Shown here: positions 9,250 through 16,571 of the stretch, piece after piece
Layout of the letters: the number at the start of each line of letters is the position of its first letter
How positions within the stretch are numbered: position 1 is the stretch's first letter
NCBI GenBank assembly: GCA_017395685.1
Contig: JAFQOD010000005.1
Span: forward strand, 1 to 57,530
Source of the DNA: Clostridia bacterium
Lineage (GTDB): Bacteria > Bacillota > Clostridia > Christensenellales > Aristaeellaceae
Direction of reading: 5' to 3'
DNA length: 57,530 bases
The notes under the pieces: model-generated
What the model was told of the DNA's origin: nothing
The model's input: the letters and a program-made list of their open reading frames with translations, nothing else
The model's database searches: none
Position numbers and translations under genes: made by a program

Positions 9250-9787
9250 GGCCGGCCGGTGGATCCGGGGCCTGATCCGTGGGCTGGCGATGCTGCTGAC
9301 GGCGGCGCTGGTGTATGGGGGTGTGGTGCTGCTGGAAAGCCCGGAGGCCAGCCAGGATGATTCCTGGGCGGTGATCGATGATGCGCCCGTTACCCCTATG
9401 CAGGCCGCCACCATGAGCGATCCCCAGGCCCTCGCCCGGCTGTTCGGCGCGCCGCTGCCTGCCTTTCCTGGGGTACAGCCCCGGGGTGAGGCGCGCAATG
9501 CCCGGCATGACGGGGGAACAGTGCGGATGATCACCCTGGATTACGGCGGCGCACGGATCATGGCGGTGCGCCCGGCGTCTGCCGCGCCCCTGCTTTTGCA
9601 GGAGGGGCTGTCCGTCAGCCTCCGCAGTGATCTGACCGCCCTTAATCTGCCCGCTGTGCTGGCGGAGGGAAGCGGCCGCTATTGCCTCTATTTTTCCAGT
9701 GATCAGGCAGCCTATGCCCTGATCGCCCCGGCGGAGAGCGCCCATGCTTTCCTGACAATCGCCGATCAGATGATCCTGATCAAATAA
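9218..9787 (+). CDS. Single-pass membrane-anchored protein, extracytoplasmic domain unknown
   Basis: A 189-residue protein with a basic N-terminus, one transmembrane helix (about residues 21-41) and an outside domain of roughly 145 residues with alternating beta-strand-like hydrophobics. The start lies inside the upstream gene, behind GTGAAAGGAAAACATC, so a 32-base overlap is real. It closes the unit begun by the TetM-like GTPase and ends at the bidirectional terminator. No family recognised. Confidence 0.7.
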   Translation: MEQQKNTQKSKAGRWIRGLIRGLAMLLTAALVYGGVVLLESPEASQDDSWAVIDDAPVTPMQAATMSDPQALARLFGAPLPAFPGVQPRGEARNARHDGGTVRMITLDYGGARIMAVRPASAAPLLLQEGLSVSLRSDLTALNLPAVLAEGSGRYCLYFSSDQAAYALIAPAESAHAFLTIADQMILIK

Positions 9788-9793
9788 GTGCAT

Positions 9794-9829
9794 AAAAAAA
9801 TGATCGCGGAAGCGATCATTTTTATTTTT
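9794..9829. terminator. Bidirectional terminator between convergent genes
   Basis: A 12-bp perfect stem AAAAATGATCGC/GCGATCATTTTT with loop GGAA. T-runs exist on both strands, serving the plus-strand unit ending at 9787 and the minus-strand MFS gene ending at 9828. Confidence 0.85.
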
Positions 9830-11219
9830 ATGCTCTTCTTTTTCTGAAATTCAGGTTGCGGAATGTATTGCCGAATGCCCGGATCAGCTGGCGGGGGGTG
9901 CCCTCCCGGTCATTTTCCATGGGGGGAACCAGCAGCAGCGTGATGCCAAAGCGCAGCACCACGGAAAGCACAATCAGCGCCATATATTTATCGAATCGGC
10001 CGGCGAACAATGCCATTCTGTCAAAGGCCTCCAGCAGCGCGCCGCCGGTCATGGTGCCAAGGGCGGTGCCCACCAGGGCGGTGACGCAGGCAAAAATGGC
10101 GATGTAGGATGGGCGGCCTTCATCGGGGGAATAGGAAAGCTGCATGCTGTTGGCGGAAAGATTGGTGCCGCTCCAGAACATGGCGCCGATGAAATTATGC
10201 AGGAAAACGGGCCAGATGCTGCCGGGGGCAGAGAGCAGGAAAAACAGGGGCGTCAGCGATGCGCCGATGCCTGCAATCAGCATTACGCTGCGGCAGCCGT
10301 AGGTATTCAGCGCCCGGCCCCACCGGGGCATTACCAGAATGGTGCTGATGGAGGCGGCCATGGTGCCGAAAATCATCATCTGCATGAAATTCAGGCCCAT
10401 TTCATTGATGGCATACCGGCTCAGATAAGCGCCGCTGAGATTGGCGGTGAAGCACCAGGCCGTCCACATCACAATCAGGCGCACAAAGGGCCTGGTATGG
10501 AATACCTGCTTGAACATGGAAAAGAATTTCTGCTTTTTCGGGGGCGCGGAATGCACCTCCTTGCAGAAGGCAAAGCACACCATATCCATAATGCCCGCAG
10601 CGCCGCCCAGCAGGAAAATGATGATATACCGGCTGGAGGGGGGCAGGGCATCCAGCAGCGCCGCCACCGCCAGGCCCACCAGGAAATTGGTGCAGGCCAG
10701 CAGGATTTCCCGGAAGGAAAGCAGCCTGCTCCGGATATGGATGGGGGCCAGATCGGAAAACCAGGGGAACCAGCATACATTGATCACCGATCCGCAGCAG
10801 GAGGAAATGCCCAGCAGGAAAATCAGCGTCCACAGCTGCAGCCCGGCAGGGCTGGCGGGCACCAGCAGGGGGATCAGCCCGAACAGCAGCCACAGCGCCC
10901 GGGAAAATACGCCGATGGTGAGCATGTATTTCTTCCGTTTCTGGGTGCGGCTCACCAGCATGGAAAAGGGAATCTGCAGCAGGGCCGCCGCCTGGGGGAT
11001 ACCGTTGAGCAGACCGAAGGTGAAATCCCCCGCCCCCAGCTCATTGGCCAGGCCGATCATGGCGGTGGTGCCGCCGCCGCAGATGATGCCGTGGAAGGTG
11101 CCGAAAATATTGGCCAGCAGGATGAAATTCAGGCTGCGGCGGATGATATGGGGCAGTCTTGCCTCATCATACAGCAAATTAAGGGGATTGTGGCGAAGGC
11201 GATCGCGAAGGCTTCTCAT
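9828..11219 (-). CDS. MFS transporter
   Basis: A 463-residue polytopic membrane protein with about 12 hydrophobic helices and a charged loop in the middle (near residues 215-235), the layout of the major facilitator superfamily. The inter-helix motif SRTQKRKKYM near residue 90 corresponds to the family's basic loop 2-3. The substrate cannot be read. I prefer the second ATG, because AAGGA would abut the first ATG (11231) directly but lies about 11 bases before the second. It has its own strong promoter at 11269-11297 and is flanked by terminators. Confidence 0.8.
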   Translation of the reverse strand: MRSLRDRLRHNPLNLLYDEARLPHIIRRSLNFILLANIFGTFHGIICGGGTTAMIGLANELGAGDFTFGLLNGIPQAAALLQIPFSMLVSRTQKRKKYMLTIGVFSRALWLLFGLIPLLVPASPAGLQLWTLIFLLGISSCCGSVINVCWFPWFSDLAPIHIRSRLLSFREILLACTNFLVGLAVAALLDALPPSSRYIIIFLLGGAAGIMDMVCFAFCKEVHSAPPKKQKFFSMFKQVFHTRPFVRLIVMWTAWCFTANLSGAYLSRYAINEMGLNFMQMMIFGTMAASISTILVMPRWGRALNTYGCRSVMLIAGIGASLTPLFFLLSAPGSIWPVFLHNFIGAMFWSGTNLSANSMQLSYSPDEGRPSYIAIFACVTALVGTALGTMTGGALLEAFDRMALFAGRFDKYMALIVLSVVLRFGITLLLVPPMENDREGTPRQLIRAFGNTFRNLNFRKRRA

Positions 11220-11236
11220 GGGGGGAGCCATCCTTT

Positions 11237-11250
11237 CTGCCCAAGGGCAG
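11237..11250 (-). promoter_or_regulatory. Short hairpin beside the MFS gene ribosome binding site
   Basis: CTGCCC-TT-GGGCAG forms a perfect 6-bp stem in the untranslated leader, ending three bases before the AAGGA ribosome binding site. It could modulate translation or simply stabilise the 5' end. Confidence 0.35.
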
Positions 11251-11268
11251 TAGTGGATTTACGCCCCC

Positions 11269-11297
11269 ATTATAAAAGGGAAAGCCCCATCCGTCAA
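11269..11297 (-). promoter_or_regulatory. Sigma-A promoter of the MFS gene
   Basis: Minus-strand TTGACG, a 17-base spacer and TATAAT: 11 of 12 consensus positions. The expected start site is near 11262, giving a leader of about 40 bases. Confidence 0.8.
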
Positions 11298-11306
11298 TGG
11301 ATTTTC

Positions 11307-12458
11307 TCAATATTCTCTCAGCGCCATCTCCACCTGAATTTCCACCTGGGCGCCCCTGTATTTTTCCCGCCAGGAAAGGGCCTCCCATTGGGCCAGCGTA
11401 AGGCATTTCCGGGCGGCCAGATTGCCAAAGCCCAGCCCGTCGCAGGAAAGGGCCTGCAAATGATCCATCAGGGCAGCAAGATCCCGGGTGAGCAGGGCGG
11501 AAAGCTGATCCTGGTCGGGCAGATATCCGGGGAAATACCGCCCTTCGCACAGCAGGCGGATGTGCAGCGTAACAGGATCGGAATCAAGATCCACGGAAAG
11601 GGCGGCCGGGGCCCGGGCAAAGATGGGGGTGGCTGCATTCCCTTCCCCCCTGATATCCACCGATCCTGCATCCCCCCGGATCAGATGCACCAGCGCCATT
11701 TCATAGCCGGACAGGGTGCCGCTGACGGATACGCCGTCGGTGGCGGCGGCGCCGAATAATTCGATGGCGTTTACGCTTTTCCGGGGCAGATCCCCTGCTT
11801 TGGCATCCAGGATATTTTCGTCATTGGGGGATTGCACCTGATGAAAATCATTGACGGCGCCGAAAATCAGCAGCGCATCCTGAAAGCCGTATCCCAGATC
11901 CCTTACCGCCTGGCCCAGGGTAGTTTTTGGCACAAAGCCCTTGCCGGCATAGTTTTCCAGGGTGGTTTCCACATAGCGGCTCAGCCGGGCCCCCACATAG
12001 GGCTTTTGCTCCCTGACGAAATCATAGGCCTGATCCCGGCAGATGATCAGCGCCGCTTGGGCCCGCATCCGGGGCAGGGAATAGATGGAATAGAGCAGGG
12101 TGGAAAACTGGGGGGATCGGGCCGCATTCCAGCCCAGCGCCACCTCCCTGATCTGGCTGAAATTGAGGGTGCGGGGGGTGGTGGCCTGCAGCAGATTCAC
12201 CGCATCGGCAAAATGGCCGCCGGTGGCTTCCAGTAAAAGGTATCCCATCTGCTCCCCGCCGGAGGATGCGCCCTCCCCGCTGCCGCCCCCGGAGGCGGAA
12301 TTGCTGGGCACCTTTACGGAAATGCGGATGTTGCCCTCTTCTGTGGTATCCACCCCCAGAATGATCACCAGCAATTGCTCCTCCATTTCCCGGCCGGTGC
12401 AGCCGGAAAGGGCAAGGCATAAAAGAATACAGAAAGGCAAAAGGAGGGCTTTTTTCAT
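11307..12458 (-). CDS. gerC: Ger(x)C-family spore germination lipoprotein
   Basis: C subunit of a germinant receptor: a lipoprotein on the outer face of the spore inner membrane that works with the A and B subunits. The signal sequence ends in a lipobox LSGC with the modified cysteine at residue 20. The N-terminal region has the family's VIILGVDTTEEGNIRISV phrase, and the C-terminal half carries GYGFQDALLI and later beta-rich segments. It is 383 residues, within the usual 350-400. The start is the ATG that overlaps the gerB stop (ATGA); a longer open frame upstream is merely gerB sequence read in another frame. Last gene of gerABC. Confidence 0.9.
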   Translation of the reverse strand: MKKALLLPFCILLCLALSGCTGREMEEQLLVIILGVDTTEEGNIRISVKVPSNSASGGGSGEGASSGGEQMGYLLLEATGGHFADAVNLLQATTPRTLNFSQIREVALGWNAARSPQFSTLLYSIYSLPRMRAQAALIICRDQAYDFVREQKPYVGARLSRYVETTLENYAGKGFVPKTTLGQAVRDLGYGFQDALLIFGAVNDFHQVQSPNDENILDAKAGDLPRKSVNAIELFGAAATDGVSVSGTLSGYEMALVHLIRGDAGSVDIRGEGNAATPIFARAPAALSVDLDSDPVTLHIRLLCEGRYFPGYLPDQDQLSALLTRDLAALMDHLQALSCDGLGFGNLAARKCLTLAQWEALSWREKYRGAQVEIQVEMALREY

Positions 12459-13591
12459 GCCTGTTTTCTCCTTTCCCGGATCCAGGTAAGGATACAAAGC
12501 GGGATCAGCACCAGCATCACCGCTGCTCCCCGGAAGGGGGCCAGACGGATCAGCGCATCCTGCACCGGCAGCGTTTTCAGGGCCGCAGCCGGCACCAGTA
12601 GCAGCAGCAATGCGCCGGTGAGCAAAGGGGAGGGCTTTCTTTTCTCTGCTATCCCCGTCAAAAGATGGGCGCAGCGCATGATCCCTGCCGCAAGCGTCAG
12701 CAGCAGCAAAAACAGCTGGGCGAATACCAGCAGCGACCAGGCCAGGGAGGAACCGCTGATTTTGGTAAACAAAAGCAGCCTGAACCCCAGATTTTCCGGC
12801 CGGGCCAGGGAATACGCGGGCAGCAGGCAGGCGCTGATCAGGGCATAGAGTGCCGCTGCCAGCAGCGCCCCCAGCAAGGGGCGATACAGCATCCTTCCTT
12901 TTTTCTGAAAAGGGGAAAGGGAAGGGGAGGGTGAGGGGATGAGCAGCGGGCAGCAGGCTCCGGCTGTGCAGCCCCCCATCCACAGCGCTCCCTGGAAAAT
13001 GCTGAGCGTTCCCCGGCCCAGAAGGGGAAAAAGATAGCCCGGGCTTCCGTGGGGCAGGGCGGTGAGGCCGCAGTAGAAAAGGGCGATGAGCAGCGGCCAG
13101 CGGAGCATTCCGGCCAGCCGGGGCAGGGCATATTCATTTTCTCCGCCCATGGCGGCGGCCATGATCAGCGCCACCGCCAGCATGGTAATCAGGGGACTGA
13201 ACCGGGGCAGGGCATCGGATAAAATGGCGCTGATGGCGTAGGCGGCCAGCTGGGCATCCAGAAAAAATACCGGAAACAGCATCAGGGAAAAAATTTTCCC
13301 CGGGGTTTTCCCTGCCGCCTCCAATACCGCCCCATCCTTTGCATGCCGGATCAGATAAAGGGAAAGGGCGGCGATCAGCAGCGCCCATGGCACCGTCAGC
13401 AGGATGGATAGATAGCCTGGGGTGCTCACGTGACCGTAGAGATAAAGGGCGGCGCCGATCACCGATTGCCCCAGGATGCTGACGGCGGAAAGGATGCCCT
13501 GTTCTCTTGCGAAGGCATCCTTCCGGTACTGCAGCAGGGCATCCATGCTGTGCACCGGGGTGGCGGTTTCAAGGGGGGATGAATGATTCAT
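12455..13591 (-). CDS. gerB: GerB-type germinant receptor permease
   Basis: B subunit of a nutrient germinant receptor, a member of the APC-type amino-acid permease superfamily. It is 378 residues with about ten hydrophobic helices, normal for GerB. The N-terminus (FAREQGILSAVSILGQSVIG) fits the first discontinuous helix of the family. The start is the ATG behind GAGGAGGAACC that overlaps the gerA stop; the stop in turn overlaps gerC. This chain of ATGA overlaps implies strict co-translation of the three subunits. Confidence 0.9.
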   Translation of the reverse strand: MNHSSPLETATPVHSMDALLQYRKDAFAREQGILSAVSILGQSVIGAALYLYGHVSTPGYLSILLTVPWALLIAALSLYLIRHAKDGAVLEAAGKTPGKIFSLMLFPVFFLDAQLAAYAISAILSDALPRFSPLITMLAVALIMAAAMGGENEYALPRLAGMLRWPLLIALFYCGLTALPHGSPGYLFPLLGRGTLSIFQGALWMGGCTAGACCPLLIPSPSPSLSPFQKKGRMLYRPLLGALLAAALYALISACLLPAYSLARPENLGFRLLLFTKISGSSLAWSLLVFAQLFLLLLTLAAGIMRCAHLLTGIAEKRKPSPLLTGALLLLLVPAAALKTLPVQDALIRLAPFRGAAVMLVLIPLCILTWIRERRKQA

Positions 13592-15111
13592 GGTTCCTCC
13601 TCGTTCTTTTCCCAGGCCCGCATCCGGCCCAGGGTGCGGTTCATGTGGAAGGGATTGGCGATGCCGCCCCGCAGCCGCTGCCGCCATACGGGCAGACGCA
13701 CCACCCCATCCGGATTGGAGGGCCGCTTGGGGGCGTTGGGGGCAAAATAGGGGGAGCGCAGGCTGGTCAGCCCCGCTGCCCGGATCAGCAGAAAGAATAA
13801 GCCCAGCGTCAGCCCCAGATATCCCCCGATCCCGGAGGCCAGCACCAGCAGAAGCTGGGCCAGGCGCAGGGATAACGTCAGGGAAAAGGAGGGCACCGCA
13901 TAGCTGCCCAGGCCGCTGACGGCCACGATGATGATCACCAGGGGGCTGAACAGATCGGCCTCCACCGCCGCCTGGCCCAGGATCAGGCCGCTGACGATGG
14001 AAAGGCTGCCCCCCATGGCCCCCGGCACCCTGACCCCCGCCTCATTGATCAGGCTGAAAATCAAAAGCACCAGCAGCATGGAGGAAAACAGGGAAAGGGG
14101 CACCCTGGCCTGGGTTTCCAATACGGATGTGAGCAGGGAAAGGGACATCCCCTCCGGATGAAACATGGAAAGGGCCACAAACAAGGCGGGCAGCAGCAGG
14201 GCGATCAGCATGCCTGCCATCCGCAAGAGCCTCAGAAAGGTGCCGTACTGCCAGCGCATATTGGTATCATCCGGGGCATGATACAGATGCAGAAAGCCCA
14301 TGGGCAGTGCCAGCGCCCGGGGGGCATTTTCCATCAGGATGATGATCTGCCCTTCGGAAAGGAAGCTCACCGCCCGGTCCGGCCGCTCGGTGGAGGCGGC
14401 CTGGGGCAGCAGCGACCAGGGCTTATCCTCGATCAATTGCTCCAGCATGCCCAGGCTGGATACATAATCCACATTGCAGCCCCGGATGCGGCGGCGGATT
14501 TCCTCCACATTCTCCTGCCGGGCGATGCCGTCCAGATAGAGCAGGCAGATCCGGGCAGGGATTTTATTGCCCACCGTCATGGCTTCGCTGATAAGGGCGG
14601 GGGTGCGCATCAGCCGCCGGATCAGCACCACATTATCCCGCAGGCTTTCATTGAAGCCCTCGTGGGGCCCCACCACCACTGTTTCATTGACGGGCTTTCC
14701 GGGAATCCGCCGGACGAAGCCCTTCAGATCTGCCGCCAGCGCCCCGTTCATGGTATCGCAGATCAGGGCGGCATCCCCGCTGAAAATGCGGGTGAGCAGG
14801 GGGGAAAGATGGAATACCTGGGATACCGATCCCAGGGGCAGCACCGCCTGCATCAGATGCTCTGCAAGATCGGTATTTTCCGGGAGGGCAGGGGCGTGAA
14901 GGGCGGGCTCCAGCAAAAACTGCTGCAATTGCTCGCTGTTGACCATGCCGTCGATATAGATCAGCGCCGCCGGATGCCCCAGCAGCAAAAATTCGTGAAT
15001 CTGCACATCCTCGCTCTCCCGTGCCCTGGCCGCTTTCTGGAGCAGGGCCAGATTGCACTGATAATCCTCCGTGATTACCCCCTGGGGCTGGGGCTGCCAT
15101 GCTTGCTCCAC
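13588..15111 (-). CDS. gerA: GerA-type germinant receptor subunit
   Basis: A subunit of the germinant receptor. It has an N-terminal soluble domain (about residues 1-270, with phrases such as LIYIDGMVN, VVGPHEGFNESLRDN and LIRRLMRTP that mark the family) and a membrane domain of four or five helices (about 285-440) followed by a basic tail. I chose the GTG start at 15111: AAAGGGGG lies 9 bases upstream. The upstream ATG at 15135 would leave a leader of only a few bases from the sigma-G-like promoter and has no ribosome binding site. Protein length from GTG is 507 residues. Confidence 0.88.
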   Translation of the reverse strand: MEQAWQPQPQGVITEDYQCNLALLQKAARARESEDVQIHEFLLLGHPAALIYIDGMVNSEQLQQFLLEPALHAPALPENTDLAEHLMQAVLPLGSVSQVFHLSPLLTRIFSGDAALICDTMNGALAADLKGFVRRIPGKPVNETVVVGPHEGFNESLRDNVVLIRRLMRTPALISEAMTVGNKIPARICLLYLDGIARQENVEEIRRRIRGCNVDYVSSLGMLEQLIEDKPWSLLPQAASTERPDRAVSFLSEGQIIILMENAPRALALPMGFLHLYHAPDDTNMRWQYGTFLRLLRMAGMLIALLLPALFVALSMFHPEGMSLSLLTSVLETQARVPLSLFSSMLLVLLIFSLINEAGVRVPGAMGGSLSIVSGLILGQAAVEADLFSPLVIIIVAVSGLGSYAVPSFSLTLSLRLAQLLLVLASGIGGYLGLTLGLFFLLIRAAGLTSLRSPYFAPNAPKRPSNPDGVVRLPVWRQRLRGGIANPFHMNRTLGRMRAWEKNEEEP

Positions 15112-15146
15112 GGGATCAATCCCCCTTTCCGGCATTGTATCAGGGA

Positions 15147-15176
15147 TAGTATGCAGGAAAAATCCGGGGCTTATGC
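15147..15176 (-). promoter_or_regulatory. Sigma-G-like promoter of gerABC
   Basis: Minus-strand GCATA, an 18-base spacer and CATACTA exactly fit the forespore sigma-G consensus as described for Bacillus subtilis (GHATR, 18, CATNHTA). The predicted start near 15140 places the GTG of gerA about 29 bases downstream. Forespore expression is the known pattern for germinant receptor operons. Confidence 0.7.
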
Positions 15177-15182
15177 AAATGA

Positions 15183-15214
15183 AAAAAGGCCGTTCCTGTC
15201 AGGAACAGCCTTTT
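15183..15214 (-). terminator. Terminator of the ThuA-like gene
   Basis: A stem with arms AAAAGGC-GTTCCTG and CAGGAAC-GCCTTTT, followed on the minus strand by TTTTTTC. It separates the ThuA-like gene from the gerABC promoter. Confidence 0.8.
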
Positions 15215-15227
15215 GCAATATTGGAAA

Positions 15228-15959
15228 TCAATCTTTCTTTTCTTCCAGAGCGGGGGCGAATTCGCTGTGCAGTTCCCGATCCAGCTCCCTGTTCCGGGCG
15301 GCCCAGCGGGCGGCGTTTCCGATGATCTTTTTTACATATTCATTGTGATAGGAGGGCAGCGTTTCATGGCCGGGCTGGAAATAGACGATCTTGCCATAGC
15401 CCCGGGAGAAGGTGCACAGAGAGCGGAATACATCGCCGCTTTCATACCAGCCAATGGCCAGCAGCTGATCGGGGGCAGGGATATCGAAGCGTTCGCCGTA
15501 CATTTCCTCTGCCTCCAGTTCAAACCAGGCAGGGATGCCCCGCAGGATGGGATGATGGGGCTCGATGGCGAAAATGCGTTCCTTATCATTGTTTTCATGC
15601 CAGCGCAGGGAGCATTTCGTGCCCATCAGCCGCTGGAAAATCTTCGATTCGTGGCCGGAATGGAGCACAATCAGCCCCATGCCCCGCAGCACATGATCCT
15701 GCACCCGGCTGACCACTTCATCGGGCACCTGGCCATGCTTGCAATGGCCCCACCATATCAGCACATCGGTATCGGCAAGCAATTCTTCCGGCAGGCCCCC
15801 ATCCTGTTCGCACAGGCAGGCGGTGCGCACCACACAATCGGATTTATCCTCAAAAATAGCGGCCAGGGCGCCGTTGAGGCCCTTGGGATATACTTTCAAT
15901 ACGTTTTCGTGGGTTTCCTGAAGGGAATCTTCATTCCAGATGGTGATATGAAGGGGCAT
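15228..15959 (-). CDS. ThuA-domain protein (trehalose-utilisation-like)
   Basis: A 243-residue cytoplasmic protein of the ThuA/glutamine-amidotransferase-like fold. Diagnostic stretches are VTIWNEDSL-like start (HITIWNEDSLQE), VLIWWGHCKHG near residue 70, LIVLHSGHESK near 100 and the late YFQPGHETLPSYH. ThuA proteins are linked to sugar catabolism and metabolism of keto-sugars, but the enzymatic activity is unsettled. It is a single-gene unit with its own terminator. Family call is good; the physiological role is open. Confidence 0.85.
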   Translation of the reverse strand: MPLHITIWNEDSLQETHENVLKVYPKGLNGALAAIFEDKSDCVVRTACLCEQDGGLPEELLADTDVLIWWGHCKHGQVPDEVVSRVQDHVLRGMGLIVLHSGHESKIFQRLMGTKCSLRWHENNDKERIFAIEPHHPILRGIPAWFELEAEEMYGERFDIPAPDQLLAIGWYESGDVFRSLCTFSRGYGKIVYFQPGHETLPSYHNEYVKKIIGNAARWAARNRELDRELHSEFAPALEEKKD

Positions 15960-16021
15960 ATCGTATCCTGCCTTTCCTGTTTTTTCTTATTATACAGCGG
16001 AAACCCGGCGGAAGCAAGCAA

Positions 16022-16066
16022 AATTCCCCTCCGCCCAGGGGATGCCCCGGCGCAGGGAGGGGAATG
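16022..16066 (-). terminator. Probable terminator of the Spo0E-like gene
   Basis: A 10-bp perfect inverted repeat, ATTCCCCTCC (16023-16032) with GGAGGGGAAT (16056-16065), enclosing a GC-rich 23-base loop that can pair further. On the minus strand it is followed by TTTGCTT, a weak U-tract. Confidence 0.5.
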
Positions 16067-16091
16067 GCATGCTGTATGCAGAGGGGATGCT

Positions 16092-16268
16092 TCAGCCAAT
16101 CTGTTCCTTTTGCTTTTTTTCATTTTGCCACAGGGCCAGCTGGCATGCATCAATCTGCCGGCTGAGCAGCATGATCTGATCGGGATCCCCCTCATCCATG
16201 GCTCTTCCCAGCTGGGTGCGCAGCTTGGCAAGGCGGAAATGCATCTCAAATGCAGATTTTTCTTTCAT
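16092..16268 (-). CDS. Spo0E-like aspartyl-phosphate phosphatase
   Basis: A 58-residue helical-hairpin protein of the Spo0E family, which dephosphorylates Spo0A~P and so delays sporulation. The second helix contains LLSRQIDACQLALW, matching the family signature SxxxD (Ser and Asp both present); the first helix is FRLAKLRTQLGRAM, and the two are joined by the acidic turn DEGDPDQ. The start is the second ATG, behind GGAGGGCTGTTT; the frame before it is uncoded leader. A promoter and a Spo0A-box cluster lie upstream, implying feedback from Spo0A. Short length matches the family. Confidence 0.75.
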   Translation of the reverse strand: MKEKSAFEMHFRLAKLRTQLGRAMDEGDPDQIMLLSRQIDACQLALWQNEKKQKEQIG

Positions 16269-16301
16269 AAACAGCCCTCCTTCGATTGCTTTCCTTTGTT
16301 T

Positions 16302-16318
16302 TCGCCGGTTTTTTTCCG
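16302..16318 (-). promoter_or_regulatory. 5' leader hairpin of the Spo0E-like mRNA
   Basis: GCCGG-A7-CCGGC sits at the predicted 5' end of the transcript (start near 16320). It may protect the mRNA from 5' attack. It has no T-run on the plus strand beyond its loop and is not a terminator. Confidence 0.35.
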
Positions 16319-16326
16319 GCACTTAC

Positions 16327-16355
16327 AGCATACCGCTGAAAACGCAGGATTGCAA
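16327..16355 (-). promoter_or_regulatory. Promoter of the Spo0E-like gene
   Basis: Minus-strand TTGCAA, a 17-base spacer and TATGCT. Both hexamers are 4/6 matches, the kind of weak sigma-A promoter that needs an activator; the Spo0A boxes start 11 bases upstream of the -35. Confidence 0.5.
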
Positions 16356-16365
16356 TGACTACATT

Positions 16366-16412
16366 TGTCGAACGCTGTCGGATGGGGAAAAATCGTTCGA
16401 CAGCATTCGACA
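16366..16412. promoter_or_regulatory. Cluster of four Spo0A boxes
   Basis: Three perfect 0A boxes (TGTCGAA at 16366-16372 on plus; the same on minus at 16396-16402 and 16406-16412) and one single-mismatch box TGTCGGA at 16376-16382. They form two tandem pairs, each with a 10-base period, facing each other as a 15-bp inverted repeat with one mismatch. The cluster lies between the Spo0E-like gene and serC, just upstream of the -35 of the former. The gap 16269-16571 otherwise holds the two divergent promoters. Confidence 0.75.
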
Positions 16413-16454
16413 GGCTTTCTTTTGTTCTTTCACTGTACTTATGTGGAAAGGCCC

Positions 16455-16483
16455 TTGCATTTTTTTTCGTATGAGCGCATAAT
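16455..16483 (+). promoter_or_regulatory. Candidate promoter of serC-serA
   Basis: TTGCAT, a 17-base spacer and CATAAT, leaving a leader of roughly 80 bases. The same -35 hexamer recurs at 34797-34802, 22681-22686 and 44005-44010 in this window. Confidence 0.5.
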
Positions 16484-16571
16484 ATATGTATGGTACAAGT
16501 TCTGCCCGGCGGGCGGAAAATGCCCCGCAAAACAAGAATGCAAATCATCTGCCGAAAGGAAGGTATAAATC

